The notes: generated by a model from the sequence alone, not told the origin. A stretch of 64,000 nucleotides of DNA from Chryseobacterium sediminis (GCF_008386505.1 NZ_VUNZ01000004.1:1-64000); one strand, 5' to 3'; counted from the stretch's first letter, positions 50,773 through 59,187 are shown. Numbers and translations: made by a program.

Positions 50773-51270
50773 TTAAACTCTTGGTCCCAGTTCTATAACT
50801 TCCAGATCTTTGATTTCTTCACCATCTACAACAAAACGCATCATTGTTCTCACTTTATGCCAGCCTTGTTTTCCACAGGCTCCCGGATTAAGGTGCAGAA
50901 GGCTGTTTTTTTCATCATACATTGCTTTCAAAATATGAGAATGTCCTGAGATAAATAATTTTGGAGCTTTTTCTGCTATTTCTTTTTTAGTGAGTGGAGT
51001 ATATTTTCCAGGATAACCTCCGATATGAATCATCAAAACTTCAAGCTTTTCACAAAAGAAACGATTAACTTCCGGAAACTCAGCCTGAATTTTAGCATCA
51101 TCAATGTTCCCGTAAACTCCCTTCAGAGGTTTTATCTGTTCCAGCTGTTCAATGACATCCATATTTCCAAAATCTCCACAATGCCATATCTCGTCGGCCT
51201 GAGAAGCATATTCCAGGATCCGGTCATCAATATAAGAATGAGAATCGGAAAGGAGAAGAATCTTTGTCAT
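50773..51270 (-). CDS. YfcE/MJ0936-type phosphoesterase
   Basis: 165 residues, single calcineurin-like domain. Metal motifs: LLSDSHSYIDDRI, IWHCGDFGNMD, VYGNIDD, HIGGYPGKY and SGHSHILK, and a late His-bearing LNPGAC. Family members cut phosphodiesters or cyclic nucleotides; the substrate is unknown. Its ATG shares one base with the stop of the secreted gene upstream (TAATG), so translation is likely coupled. Confidence 0.9.
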   Translation of the reverse strand: MTKILLLSDSHSYIDDRILEYASQADEIWHCGDFGNMDVIEQLEQIKPLKGVYGNIDDAKIQAEFPEVNRFFCEKLEVLMIHIGGYPGKYTPLTKKEIAEKAPKLFISGHSHILKAMYDEKNSLLHLNPGACGKQGWHKVRTMMRFVVDGEEIKDLEVIELGPRV

Positions 51271-51719
51271 TATCTAAGGGTTCTTTCTGTAATATTTTCG
51301 TTGTATTTATCTTTGAATACCGCTACACGATCAGGATTCAGTTCTCCGTCATGATTGATCACTCTTTCTTTTAATAACCATTTTACCAGTTTTTCCATTC
51401 CTTTTTTAGAATTCATAAAATTGGCAATTTTGGCTATATCTGTTGATTCTACTTTTGTTTTTTCAGGCAGAAAATTCAGGATAAAATAATCATCACTCAC
51501 ATAGCTTGGTGTTTCATTATCCATATATCGGTAAAGAAGAATCTCTTCATCATCCTTCATGGAAAAAAATGAGTATTGAGCTGCATTGATTTTTTCAGCC
51601 TTCAGGATCTGCTTTCCATCCAGTAAAACTTTATTATCTTTGATGGTGACGTCCTGAGAGAAATATAAATTACAGCTTGTCATCAGTAAGAAGAAAGCCA
51701 ATAACCTGTTTACTGCCAT
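51270..51719 (-). CDS. Secreted protein of unknown function
   Basis: 149 residues from the ATG at 51719. The in-frame ATG at 51785 lies upstream of a TATATTTG promoter box at 51739-51746 and would bury the signal peptide (MAVNRLLAFFLLMTSCNLYFSQ, in two pieces). The body has no motif that I recognise; it ends with a charged helix (VINHDGELNPDRVAVFKDKYNENIT). Coupled to the phosphoesterase gene downstream through TAATG. Upstream is the lipocalin-like gene. Confidence 0.68.
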   Translation of the reverse strand: MAVNRLLAFFLLMTSCNLYFSQDVTIKDNKVLLDGKQILKAEKINAAQYSFFSMKDDEEILLYRYMDNETPSYVSDDYFILNFLPEKTKVESTDIAKIANFMNSKKGMEKLVKWLLKERVINHDGELNPDRVAVFKDKYNENITERTLR

Positions 51720-51738
51720 TTTTGATTTTTTAAGACTG

Positions 51739-51746
51739 CAAATATA
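51739..51746 (-). promoter_or_regulatory. -7 promoter box of the 51270-51719 gene
   Basis: TATATTTG on the minus strand, 19 bases before the ATG at 51719. It shows that the longer ORF is not the coding frame start. Confidence 0.55.
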
Positions 51747-51802
51747 AGAAGCTTTAACAAACTTATCAGATCTGATTACTTTCAAAGGATAATTTAAGAG
51801 TA

Positions 51803-52267
51803 TCAGTCCATAATATTTTTTGTTCTTCGGATAGAATCCAGTTTCTTTTCTATATCCGCACTGAAAACCTTTTTTAGTTTCAGTTGATTCTCCGTAAGCT
51901 TTGAAATAACAAAAGTCCCTGTCATATTCGTATTGGAAGGAAAAACCATAGTCACTGTAGAATCTGAGGCTTTTTTCCAGCTCCCGATGTAGCGGTCCGG
52001 CTTTTCATTTTTAGTAACCGGTTCTTCCAAAGCATCATATCTTAATGTAGATTTAATCAGGTTTCCTGTGATCTTTCCATTTTTCTGAAACCTGATACCC
52101 TCTCTTCTAGCTTCAAAACCGTCCTGTTTTTCATACGTATAAATATAAGTATCCATTTTACTCAAATTCCAGGTTTGTAAAAGTAAAGGGTTGGAAGTTC
52201 TGTCCTGGGCTTTGATACCAATGACTGCGAATAGTGAGAAAATACAGATACAAATAGTCTTTTTCAT
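51803..52267 (-). CDS. Secreted lipocalin-like protein of unknown function
   Basis: 154 residues, signal peptide cut near GIKAQ. Beta-rich body starting LLLQTWNLSKMDTYIYTYE and containing KPDRYIGSWKKASDSTVTMVFPS. No motif recognised; the tail is a basic helix ending IRRTKNIMD. The layout resembles the other small secreted lipocalin-like gene at 29492-29923, although they are not close in sequence. Confidence 0.65.
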   Translation of the reverse strand: MKKTICICIFSLFAVIGIKAQDRTSNPLLLQTWNLSKMDTYIYTYEKQDGFEARREGIRFQKNGKITGNLIKSTLRYDALEEPVTKNEKPDRYIGSWKKASDSTVTMVFPSNTNMTGTFVISKLTENQLKLKKVFSADIEKKLDSIRRTKNIMD

Positions 52268-52339
52268 GAATACAACGGGTTTATCAGTAAAATAAGTAAA
52301 CTTTTAATGGTGCTAAAATGAGCATCACTTAATATTTAG

Positions 52340-52347
52340 TAAATTTG
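52340..52347 (+). promoter_or_regulatory. -7 promoter box of the serine hydrolase gene
   Basis: TAAATTTG, exact, 18 bases before ATG 52366. Confidence 0.52.
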
Positions 52348-52365
52348 GGAAAATTAAAATAAACA

Positions 52366-53910
52366 ATGAAACAGAAACTTTCTTTTTTCATTTTTCTTTT
52401 GACCGTAGGATTAGCCAATGCACAGGTTGAAGAAAAAAAACTGGACGAGCTGATCCAAAATACCCTTAAAACTTTTGATGTGCCGGGAATGTCCGTAGGG
52501 ATTGTAAAAGATGGAAAAATGATTTATTCCAAAGGTTTTGGAGTACGTTCTCTTACCACCAAACAGTCTATGGATGATAACACATTGGTGGGGATTGCTT
52601 CCAATTCTAAGGGGTTTACGTGTACAGCATTAGCAATCTTGGCAGATGAAGGAAAACTGAACTGGGATGATAAAGTTTCAAAATATATTCCTGAGTTTCA
52701 AATGTACGATCCGTATGTTTCTCAAAATGTAACGATAAAAGATCTTATCACCCACAGAGCCGGACTAGGCCTTGGGCAGGGAGATCTTATGTTTTTCCCG
52801 GAAGGGGGGAACTTAACGGTGAATGATATTGTCCACAATGTGAGATATCTGAAACCGGAAAATCCTTTCAGAACAAAATTAGATTACAATAATATCATGT
52901 TTATTGTTGCCGGAGAAGTAATTCACAGAGTTTCAGGATTAAGCTGGGCAGAGTTTATTGAACAGAGAATTATGAAACCAGTTGGGATGACTTCAAGCTT
53001 TGGAAGCTACAACAGAGCAAAGGCAACAGCCAACAAAATTGATGCACATGCTCCTGTAGACGGAAAAGCAATTGCTGTTCCTCACGACTGGAATGAAACT
53101 GGCAATGCTGCTGGGGGAATTATGAGTAATATTAAAGATATGACGACCTGGGCAGAATGTCTGCTAAATAATTTCACCACTAAAGACGGGAAAAAATTAG
53201 TTTCAGATAAAAATGTTCAACAACTGTGGAATCTTCAGATCCCTGATAGAGTTGCCGCAAAAAATCCATACGATACAAGCTTCTATGGATATGGTTTAGG
53301 TTGGTTTCTAAGCGATGTTAAAGGGCATAAGCAGATACAGCATACTGGTGGGTTAATTGGAACAGTTACTCAGTTTACTTTAATTCCTGATATGAAACTG
53401 GGAATTGTTGTATTGACGAACCAACAATCCGGAGCGGCTTTCAATACGATTACCAATACGGTAAAGGATTCTTATCTTGGTATAGCAGACAGAAACTGGC
53501 TGAAAACATATGGCGACAGAATGTCTAAAATGGAAGCAGATTTTAATAAACAAAAGAAAGATGCCTTTGCAAAATCAGAAGCATTTAAAAAAGAAAAATC
53601 ACTTCAGCCAAAAGCAGAGCAGTTTACAGGAACTTATAATGATGTATGGTTTGGTGATGTGGAAATTGCACAACAGGGAAATATTTACAGAATTTCATGT
53701 AAAAACTCTCCAAGATTAAAAGGAGAACTACTCCCTTATTCCAATAATTCTTTCATTATCAAATGGGACGACAGAAGCTATGATGCAGATGCTTATATTA
53801 TTTTCAGTTATGACGAAAACGGAAAAGCAGAATCTGCAAAATTGAAGGCGATTTCTGATGTGACAGATTTCAGTTTTGATTTTGATGATCTGGATTTGAA
53901 GAAGAAATAG
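52366..53910 (+). CDS. Class C beta-lactamase-like serine hydrolase
   Basis: 514 residues with a signal peptide (cut near NAQ). A beta-lactamase/DD-peptidase-like catalytic domain (about 25-360) has S79-x-x-K82 (ASNSKG), Y174-N-N176 (DYNNIM) and H326-T-G (QHTGGLIG), the three active-site motifs. The C-terminal part (about 415-510) is a DUF3471-like beta domain. Such proteins are usually esterases, aminopeptidases or DD-peptidase-like enzymes, and resistance to beta-lactams should not be assumed. Single gene with a terminator. Confidence 0.92.
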   Translation: MKQKLSFFIFLLTVGLANAQVEEKKLDELIQNTLKTFDVPGMSVGIVKDGKMIYSKGFGVRSLTTKQSMDDNTLVGIASNSKGFTCTALAILADEGKLNWDDKVSKYIPEFQMYDPYVSQNVTIKDLITHRAGLGLGQGDLMFFPEGGNLTVNDIVHNVRYLKPENPFRTKLDYNNIMFIVAGEVIHRVSGLSWAEFIEQRIMKPVGMTSSFGSYNRAKATANKIDAHAPVDGKAIAVPHDWNETGNAAGGIMSNIKDMTTWAECLLNNFTTKDGKKLVSDKNVQQLWNLQIPDRVAAKNPYDTSFYGYGLGWFLSDVKGHKQIQHTGGLIGTVTQFTLIPDMKLGIVVLTNQQSGAAFNTITNTVKDSYLGIADRNWLKTYGDRMSKMEADFNKQKKDAFAKSEAFKKEKSLQPKAEQFTGTYNDVWFGDVEIAQQGNIYRISCKNSPRLKGELLPYSNNSFIIKWDDRSYDADAYIIFSYDENGKAESAKLKAISDVTDFSFDFDDLDLKKK

Positions 53911-53935
53911 AAGACGAAAGCATAAATACTCTATG

Positions 53936-53964
53936 AAGAACGGACCAATGTCCGTTCTTTTTTT
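53936..53964 (+). terminator. Terminator after the serine hydrolase gene
   Basis: AAGAACGGAC (53936-53945), loop CAAT, GTCCGTTCTT (53950-53959), then T-run. Confidence 0.85.
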
Positions 53965-53979
53965 ATGGCTTAGCCGAAG

Positions 53980-54018
53980 TTAACCACCCCGTCAAAAAAT
54001 AGATTTTTTGCCACCCCT
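53980..54018. repeat. Copy of the TTAACCACC(C)CGTCAAAAA repeat
   Basis: TTAACCACCCCGTCAAAAA at 53980-53998 matches the inverse string at 28970-28987. It continues with a small AT dyad (AAAAAAT/ATTTTTT) and CCACCCCTCC. It looks like a short repeat fragment at the 3' side of genes. Confidence 0.4.
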
Positions 54019-54046
54019 CCGTGTAGTTGGTAAAAGAAATGTTGGT

Positions 54047-54940
54047 TTACTTTATAAGATTTAGATCTTGTTGTACTAAGGAAAGTTCAGTATTCAAATG
54101 TTGTTTTTCAAAGAACCCTTTTAATTCAATAAGTCTTTTCTTATTCTCATAATGTATACTGGAATTTAATTTTCTCTGACATAATGAACATGCTCTTGCC
54201 AGGTGGTAATCTGTTTCCGTAAGTGAATTAGTTCCATTCATTACACAGTTGGCATTGAGGCAATGACTGATTCCGAACATATGTCCGATCTCGTGGGAGC
54301 TGATCTTTATTAACCTTAAAAGGCTTTCATTGAAATTGGAATCTGTTAAATGACCATTTGCAAATCTGTACATAGAGGTTACCCCTACACCTTGTTCATA
54401 AGATGCAAGTCCGAAAACGTAGTTCCACTCCGGTTTGGGGAAAAGATCTTTCTCTGTAATTCCCATCAGTACTACAGCATCTTTAGGTTTTCTTTTGATC
54501 AGAATGCTATCCAAGACATAACCTGCGAGAATTTGTTCGTTTCCTTCCTTTGAAATTCTTTTGATCTTTTCTGGAAAGATCGTATTAGGTAAAACGGGAA
54601 GAATTTTTATTTCCAGCTGAAAATAAATTTTTAAATATTCTTTAGTGAGTGCTATTTCTTTTTTTTGAAGTTCATCAAAGGTTCCGATGGGTTGAAGATA
54701 AATAGTGCTTTTTCCAGGTTCAGGTTTTATTTTTTTTAATTTTTGAAAATCTTCAAATGTCTGGAAATGCTCATCATGGTTATACCGCCAGCTTCCGGGT
54801 TTGGGAGAAGCCGAAAGTTTTATATCATTCAGTGCAATCGATTCAAGATATGATTTCTTCTGTTTCTGACATGAAAAAAGAAGGATGAATAGAGCTGCAT
54901 AAAAAAAGAGAGATGTAACGTTATATTTTCCCTGGTTCAT
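54047..54940 (-). CDS. Archaemetzincin-like zinc metallopeptidase, lipoprotein
   Basis: 297 residues from ATG 54940; the in-frame ATG at 54991 would bury the signal. The lipobox is LLFSC. The zinc site is H216-E217-x-x-H220-x5-H226 (HEIGHMFGISHC). It is followed by C227, C232 and Met234 (CVM), then CSLC with C251 and C254. This is the archaemetzincin order HExxHxxGxxHC-x4-CxM-x16-CxxC, where the four Cys hold a second zinc. Substrate unknown; a surface-bound protease is inferred. The start overlaps the end of the sixA-like gene by 20 bases. Confidence 0.85.
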   Translation of the reverse strand: MNQGKYNVTSLFFYAALFILLFSCQKQKKSYLESIALNDIKLSASPKPGSWRYNHDEHFQTFEDFQKLKKIKPEPGKSTIYLQPIGTFDELQKKEIALTKEYLKIYFQLEIKILPVLPNTIFPEKIKRISKEGNEQILAGYVLDSILIKRKPKDAVVLMGITEKDLFPKPEWNYVFGLASYEQGVGVTSMYRFANGHLTDSNFNESLLRLIKISSHEIGHMFGISHCLNANCVMNGTNSLTETDYHLARACSLCQRKLNSSIHYENKKRLIELKGFFEKQHLNTELSLVQQDLNLIK

Positions 54941-55397
54941 AAAAGAAAAGAAGTTTCTTTTTAGCACCATCAAATTCTGACCACGACTCACAGTCTACTT
55001 CAAAACCGGCAACCCCACAGGTTGGGAAATGAAAAATATCTTCAGAAATGGAATTGGCAAAATTGGAAATTCCATTATTATGAGAGAAAAAAGCAACTGA
55101 ATTCAAGTTGTCATCCAGGTCATAAATTACAGATTCAAAGCTTCTTTCCGAAGGATTATATAATTTTTCATCTGTAGCACAGTTAAGCTGATAAGCCTGA
55201 TTAAAAATTTTACAGGTATTCAGCGCACGTACCGCAGGGCTGGACACAAAGTGATCGATGGAAATATTATTGCTTTTAAGGAATCTTGACATGTGCATAG
55301 CGTCAGTCAAACCCTTGTCTGCCAAAGGTCTGTCAAAGTCCTCCGTTTCCTCCGGCCAGTCGCTTTTTGCATGTCTTACGAGGATGAGTTTCTTCAT
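54921..55397 (-). CDS. SixA-like histidine phosphatase
   Basis: 158 residues, histidine-phosphatase fold. The N-terminal LVRHAKSDWPE carries the phospho-acceptor H9 in the RHA(K)SDW motif of SixA-type enzymes. HFVSSPAVRALNTCKIF and a second His in FFSHNNGISNF support it. SixA of E. coli removes phosphate from histidine phosphotransfer proteins or PTS enzymes. The target here is not known. Its 3' end overlaps the archaemetzincin gene by 20 bases; same strand, so probably one transcript. Confidence 0.9.
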   Translation of the reverse strand: MKKLILVRHAKSDWPEETEDFDRPLADKGLTDAMHMSRFLKSNNISIDHFVSSPAVRALNTCKIFNQAYQLNCATDEKLYNPSERSFESVIYDLDDNLNSVAFFSHNNGISNFANSISEDIFHFPTCGVAGFEVDCESWSEFDGAKKKLLFFYEPGKI

Positions 55398-55497
55398 ATA
55401 ATTGTTTTTTGGAAGATTAAAATTATAAAAAAAATAATGGAATAAAACATGATTTATATAAAAAAACTGCGTTATGAATAAAATCAGTAAATTTTAC

Positions 55498-55505
55498 TAA
55501 ATTTG
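55498..55505 (+). promoter_or_regulatory. -7 promoter box of ruvX
   Basis: TAAATTTG, exact, only 7 bases before the ATG at 55513. The transcript should begin at or next to the start codon. Confidence 0.55.
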
Positions 55506-55512
55506 CAGACTT

Positions 55513-55929
55513 ATGGGACAAATCCTTGCAATAGACTACGGAAAGGCTCGTTGTGGTATTGCTGCAACAGATGATATGCAGATTATAGCCAGTGGACTGG
55601 AGACTGTAGAGAACCGTTTTTTAATGGAATTTTTAAAAAAATATTTCAATGAAAATAAGGTAGATGAAGTCGTAATTGGGCTTCCCATAGATTTGAAAGG
55701 AAACGTTTCGGAAGTGGAAACCGATATTTTGAAATTCATTGAAGCATTTAAAAAAGAATTTTCGGATATTGCAGTTCATCGTTTTGATGAAAGATTTACT
55801 TCCAAAATGGCCTCATTTTTTATTTCCCAGAGTGGAAAAAACAAAAAAAAGAGGCAGGAAAAAGGATTAATAGATAAAGTAAGTGCAACCATCATATTGC
55901 AGAATTTTTTAGAACAAAGATTAAGATGA
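55513..55929 (+). CDS. ruvX: RuvX/YqgF Holliday junction resolvase-like nuclease
   Basis: 138 residues, RNase H-like fold. Marks: LAIDYGKARCGIAATDD (catalytic Asp), VIGLPIDLKGNVSEVE, and RFDERFTSKMA. Family members act in Holliday junction or pre-16S rRNA processing; which role is the main one is not settled. The promoter box TAAATTTG lies 7 bases before the ATG, which suggests an almost leaderless mRNA. Overlaps def by 4 bases. Confidence 0.93.
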   Translation: MGQILAIDYGKARCGIAATDDMQIIASGLETVENRFLMEFLKKYFNENKVDEVVIGLPIDLKGNVSEVETDILKFIEAFKKEFSDIAVHRFDERFTSKMASFFISQSGKNKKKRQEKGLIDKVSATIILQNFLEQRLR

Positions 55930-56498
55930 TTTTACCGATAAGAGCTTTTGGGGATCCTGTTTTGAGAAAAGTGGGAAAAGATATAGACAAAGACTATCCC
56001 GAATTACAGGAACTGATAGATAACATGTTTGAAACGATGTACAGCGCAAATGGCATAGGTCTTGCAGCGCCTCAAATCGGTTTGGATATCCGTGTATTTA
56101 TAATAGATGTGACACCTCTTGCCGAAGATGAGGATTATGAAGATATTAAAGATGAATTGGCAGAGTTTAAAAAAGTATTCATCAATGCCAGAATTCTTGA
56201 AGAATCAGGTGAAGAATGGAAGTTCAATGAAGGCTGTCTTTCTATTCCGGATGTAAGAGAAGATGTAAAAAGAAAAGGCACAATCGTCATTGAATATTAT
56301 GACGAAAATTTTGTGAAACATACAGAAACTTTTTCCGATATTAGAGCCCGCGTAATTCAGCATGAATATGACCACATTGAAGGGGTACTGTTTACTGATC
56401 ACCTGAGTGCTTTGAAAAAGAAACTGGTAAAAGGTAAACTGACAAAAATCTCTCAGGGTGACGTAAACATCGGTTACAAAATGAGATTTCCAAAATAA
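55926..56498 (+). CDS. def: Peptide deformylase
   Basis: 190 residues. It removes formyl groups from new proteins. Metal site: GIGLAAPQIG, C104 in EGCLSIPD, and H146-E147-xxx-H150 in QHEYDHIEGVLF. An insert of acidic residues (EDEDYEDIKDELAEFKK, about 60-78) lies between the motifs, as in some Bacteroidota Def. The C terminus ends with a basic extension (YKMRFPK). Overlaps ruvX by 4 bases (ATGA). Confidence 0.95.
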   Translation: MILPIRAFGDPVLRKVGKDIDKDYPELQELIDNMFETMYSANGIGLAAPQIGLDIRVFIIDVTPLAEDEDYEDIKDELAEFKKVFINARILEESGEEWKFNEGCLSIPDVREDVKRKGTIVIEYYDENFVKHTETFSDIRARVIQHEYDHIEGVLFTDHLSALKKKLVKGKLTKISQGDVNIGYKMRFPK

Positions 56499-56573
56499 TT
56501 TAAACAAGGATAAAAGAAATAATATAAAGCAAAAAGCTTAAAGCTGATTGCAGAATTTACAAAAAATAAAATT

Positions 56574-57128
56574 ATGCTGTTAGAAAAAATAATTTCAATT
56601 TCTGGAAAACCAGGACTTTACAAATTAGTTTCTCAATTAAGAAACGGATTCATCATTGAAGATGTTACCAGTAAGAAAAAAGTAAGCATCGGAAACTCAA
56701 GCCAGGTAAGTTTGTTGGATAATATTGCCATGTTTACATTTGAAAAAGAAGTTCCTTTGTTTGAAGTTTTTGAAAATATTGCTAAAAACAACGATTACAA
56801 AGAAACAATCTCTCACAAATCTTCTGATGCAGATTTGAAAGAATTTATGTTGGCATCTCTTCCTAACTATGATACAGAGAGAGTATATTCTTCTGACATC
56901 AAGAAATTGGCTCAGTGGTACAATGTTCTTCATAAGGCGGGATATATTACTCCTGACAGTTTTGTGAAAGCAGAATCTGAAACTTTAGATGGAGAACCTG
57001 CAGAAGAACTGAACATTGAAAAAGAAGCTAAAAAAGCTCCAAAAGCAGAAAAACCTGCTGCTCCAAAAGTAAAAGCTACTTCAGCTGCAAAATCAGCTCC
57101 AAAAAGTACGCACAGAAAACAAGGATAA
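56574..57128 (+). CDS. DUF5606 family protein
   Basis: 184 residues. The N-terminal part (about 1-125: MLLEKIISISGKPGLYKLVS, then NGFIIEDVTSKKKVSIGNSSQVSLL) is the DUF5606 domain, a Bacteroidota family of unknown function. A Lys/Ala/Pro-rich tail (about 140-184), resembling histone-H1-like tails, may bind nucleic acid. It stands between def and mazG, as in many flavobacteria. A strong terminator follows. Confidence 0.82.
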   Translation: MLLEKIISISGKPGLYKLVSQLRNGFIIEDVTSKKKVSIGNSSQVSLLDNIAMFTFEKEVPLFEVFENIAKNNDYKETISHKSSDADLKEFMLASLPNYDTERVYSSDIKKLAQWYNVLHKAGYITPDSFVKAESETLDGEPAEELNIEKEAKKAPKAEKPAAPKVKATSAAKSAPKSTHRKQG

Positions 57129-57153
57129 TTCATTCAATTTGAATTAAAAATAC

Positions 57154-57189
57154 AAAGCCTTGTCAGGAAATTTCTGACAAGGCTTTTTG
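57154..57189 (+). terminator. Terminator after the DUF5606 gene
   Basis: AAAGCCTTGTCAG (57154-57166) pairs with CTGACAAGGCTTT (57174-57186), then T. Confidence 0.87.
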
Positions 57190-57250
57190 TTTTAGGTGGG
57201 TGGCAGATGATAGGTAGCAGGGATTAGGGAAGTTTTCTGCGGAGTTCAAA

Positions 57251-57343
57251 TTTCGTCTTTATCTTTAAACATTAAACATTAAACATTAAACATTAAACAT
57301 TAAACATTAAACATTAAACATTAAACACGAAGACGAATCTCGC
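57251..57343. repeat. Ten-copy heptamer array inside an inverted repeat
   Basis: Ten perfect copies of TTAAACA (57264-57333, 70 bases). The array is flanked by TTCGTCTT (57251-57258) and its inverse AAGACGAA (57336-57343). It lies about 80 bases upstream of the mazG promoter. The gap 57129-57442 holds the terminator, this array and the promoter. A perfect array like this is prone to slip in replication. No ORF. Confidence 0.85.
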
Positions 57344-57385
57344 ACCCCGTACCTCGTAACACATCTCAACTTTCAGCCCTAACCT

Positions 57386-57417
57386 TTGCCACAGACCCAA
57401 AATATCCCTTACATTTG
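57386..57417 (+). promoter_or_regulatory. Promoter of mazG
   Basis: TTG (57386-57388), 21-base spacer, TACATTTG (57410-57417). Transcription from about 57424 places the start codon at 57443. Confidence 0.65.
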
Positions 57418-57442
57418 TATAAGATTGAATTTCCCATTACTT

Positions 57443-58210
57443 ATGAATACAAAACAGGAGAAACTAGAGGCCTTCGGAAGATTACTGGATATCATGGATG
57501 ATTTGCGTGAAAAATGTCCGTGGGACCAGAAACAGACTTTAGAATCGCTTCGCCATCTTACCCTTGAAGAAACTTATGAGCTTTCAGATGCTATTTTACA
57601 GAATGATTTGCAGGAAATAAAAAAAGAACTGGGAGATGTTTTGCTTCACCTGGTTTTTTATGCTAAAATTGGTTCAGAAAAAGAAAGTTTTGATATCGCA
57701 GATGTAATCAATTCTCTTAATGAAAAGCTGATTTTCCGCCATCCTCATATCTATGGTGATATTGAAGTGAAAGATGAGGAAGAGGTGAAACAAAATTGGG
57801 AAAAATTAAAACTTAAGGAAGGAAATAAATCCATTTTAGGAGGAGTTCCGAAAAGCTTGCCGAGTTTGGTAAAAGCCTATAGAATCCAGGATAAGGTAAA
57901 AGGAATTGGTTTTGAATTCCATGATGCCGAAGATGCTTGGAAAAAAGTAGATGAAGAGATTCAGGAGTTTCATGCTGAAACTGATTTGGATAAAAAAGAA
58001 CAGGAGCTTGGGGATGTATTTTTCTCTTTGATCAATTATGCCAGAATCTCCGGAATTAATCCCGATTCAGCTTTGGAAAGAACGAATCTGAAGTTTATTT
58101 CAAGATTTCAAAAGATGGAAGGACTTGCCGAAGAGCAGGACTTAAAACTTGCCGACATGTCTCTGGAAGAAATGGATGTTCTTTGGGAAAGGGCCAAAAA
58201 ACTCTCATAG
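57443..58210 (+). CDS. mazG: Nucleoside triphosphate pyrophosphohydrolase
   Basis: 255 residues from ATG 57443. An in-frame ATG at 57386 lies before the promoter and is not used. It hydrolyses (d)NTPs to monophosphates and pyrophosphate. Two MazG domains: the first with LRHLTLEETYELSDAI and KKELGDVLLHLVF (E and D ligands of Mg2+), and the second with DEEIQEF and KKEQELGDVFFSLIN. Length matches the two-domain MazG type. Single gene, 55 bases before the beta-propeller-like gene. Confidence 0.93.
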   Translation: MNTKQEKLEAFGRLLDIMDDLREKCPWDQKQTLESLRHLTLEETYELSDAILQNDLQEIKKELGDVLLHLVFYAKIGSEKESFDIADVINSLNEKLIFRHPHIYGDIEVKDEEEVKQNWEKLKLKEGNKSILGGVPKSLPSLVKAYRIQDKVKGIGFEFHDAEDAWKKVDEEIQEFHAETDLDKKEQELGDVFFSLINYARISGINPDSALERTNLKFISRFQKMEGLAEEQDLKLADMSLEEMDVLWERAKKLS

Positions 58211-58264
58211 ATCCTGATTGGAACAATTAATGCTTCTTACTTCAATTAAAAAAAATAAAAAAAT

Positions 58265-59137
58265 ATGTTACGCTTTCTTATATTACCTGCCTTGCTTTTA
58301 TTGAGCTGCAATCCAAAAGCTCAGAATTCTCCAACTAATGAGGATGAATTAAAAGTTCAGTTTTCCTTACCGAAAAAGTTAAAGGAAGTCTCTGGAATTG
58401 CTTTGTCAAAAGATAAGAAGACTATCTGGGTGATAGAAGACAGAGGGAATAAAAATGCAGTATATGGCATCAATGATAAAGGTGAAATGTTGGCAAAAGT
58501 ACCAGTGGAAAATACAGAAAATACAGACTGGGAAGACATTATATCAGATGCTCAGGGGAATATTTATATTGGAGATTTTGGTAACAATGATAATAACCGT
58601 ACCGATCTTGCAATTTTAAAAACTGATCTTACCAACAGTACACAGACAACAACAAAAGTTGTTCAGACAACAAAATTCCATTATCAGGGCCAGACGGAGT
58701 TTCCACCAAAAAAATCAAACCTGCTGTACGATTGTGAAGCTTTTGTAGAAATGGATGGTAATTTTTACTTATTCACAAAAAACAGGAGTAAAGGTTTTGA
58801 CGGAACTTTCCTTGTATTCCAGGTACCGAATAAAGAAGGTGATTTTGAAGCAAAGTTAATAGGAACTCTAAAACTTCAGGGTGGTTATAATGATGCAGCC
58901 ATTACTTCAGCTACGATCAACAGTACAAAGGATAAAATTGTATTGCTGACGCATAAAAATGTACACGTTCTTACAGGTTTTACGGCCAATGATTTCAGTT
59001 CCGCAAAAATTCAGAAAATTCCATTGAATCATAATTCCCAGAAGGAGGCTATTGTTTTTCTTGATGATAAAACAGTAATGATTGCAGATGAAAAAGGGAA
59101 AGATGAAGGGGGGAATGTGTATACTTTTTCATTGTAA
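58265..59137 (+). CDS. Beta-propeller-like lipoprotein of unknown function
   Basis: 290 residues. Lipobox LLLSC (Cys about 15). The body has blades such as LKEVSGIALSKDKKTIWVIED, NTDWEDIISDAQGNIYIGDFGN, CEAFVEMDGNFYLFTKN and KEAIVFLDDKTVMIADEKG, which look like the SdiA-regulated/esterase-like propeller type. No catalytic residues stand out. It begins 54 bases after mazG and is followed by a bidirectional terminator. Confidence 0.72.
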   Translation: MLRFLILPALLLLSCNPKAQNSPTNEDELKVQFSLPKKLKEVSGIALSKDKKTIWVIEDRGNKNAVYGINDKGEMLAKVPVENTENTDWEDIISDAQGNIYIGDFGNNDNNRTDLAILKTDLTNSTQTTTKVVQTTKFHYQGQTEFPPKKSNLLYDCEAFVEMDGNFYLFTKNRSKGFDGTFLVFQVPNKEGDFEAKLIGTLKLQGGYNDAAITSATINSTKDKIVLLTHKNVHVLTGFTANDFSSAKIQKIPLNHNSQKEAIVFLDDKTVMIADEKGKDEGGNVYTFSL

Positions 59138-59156
59138 GCTTATTACTATATGAAAT

Positions 59157-59187
59157 AAAACCCCACAGAGAAATCTGTGGGGTTTTT
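59157..59187. terminator. Bidirectional terminator between convergent genes
   Basis: AAAACCCCACAGA (59157-59169), loop GAAA, TCTGTGGGGTTTT (59174-59186). U-runs on both strands. Confidence 0.87.

Noticed and set aside
52366..53910. Serine hydrolase as a beta-lactam resistance gene
   Set aside because: It has the general SxxK/YxN/HTG set and a DUF3471-like end, which fits esterase or peptidase relatives; nothing in the sequence shows beta-lactamase activity.
57264..57333. Possible CRISPR array
   Set aside because: The repeat unit is 7 bases with no spacers, so it is a simple tandem repeat.
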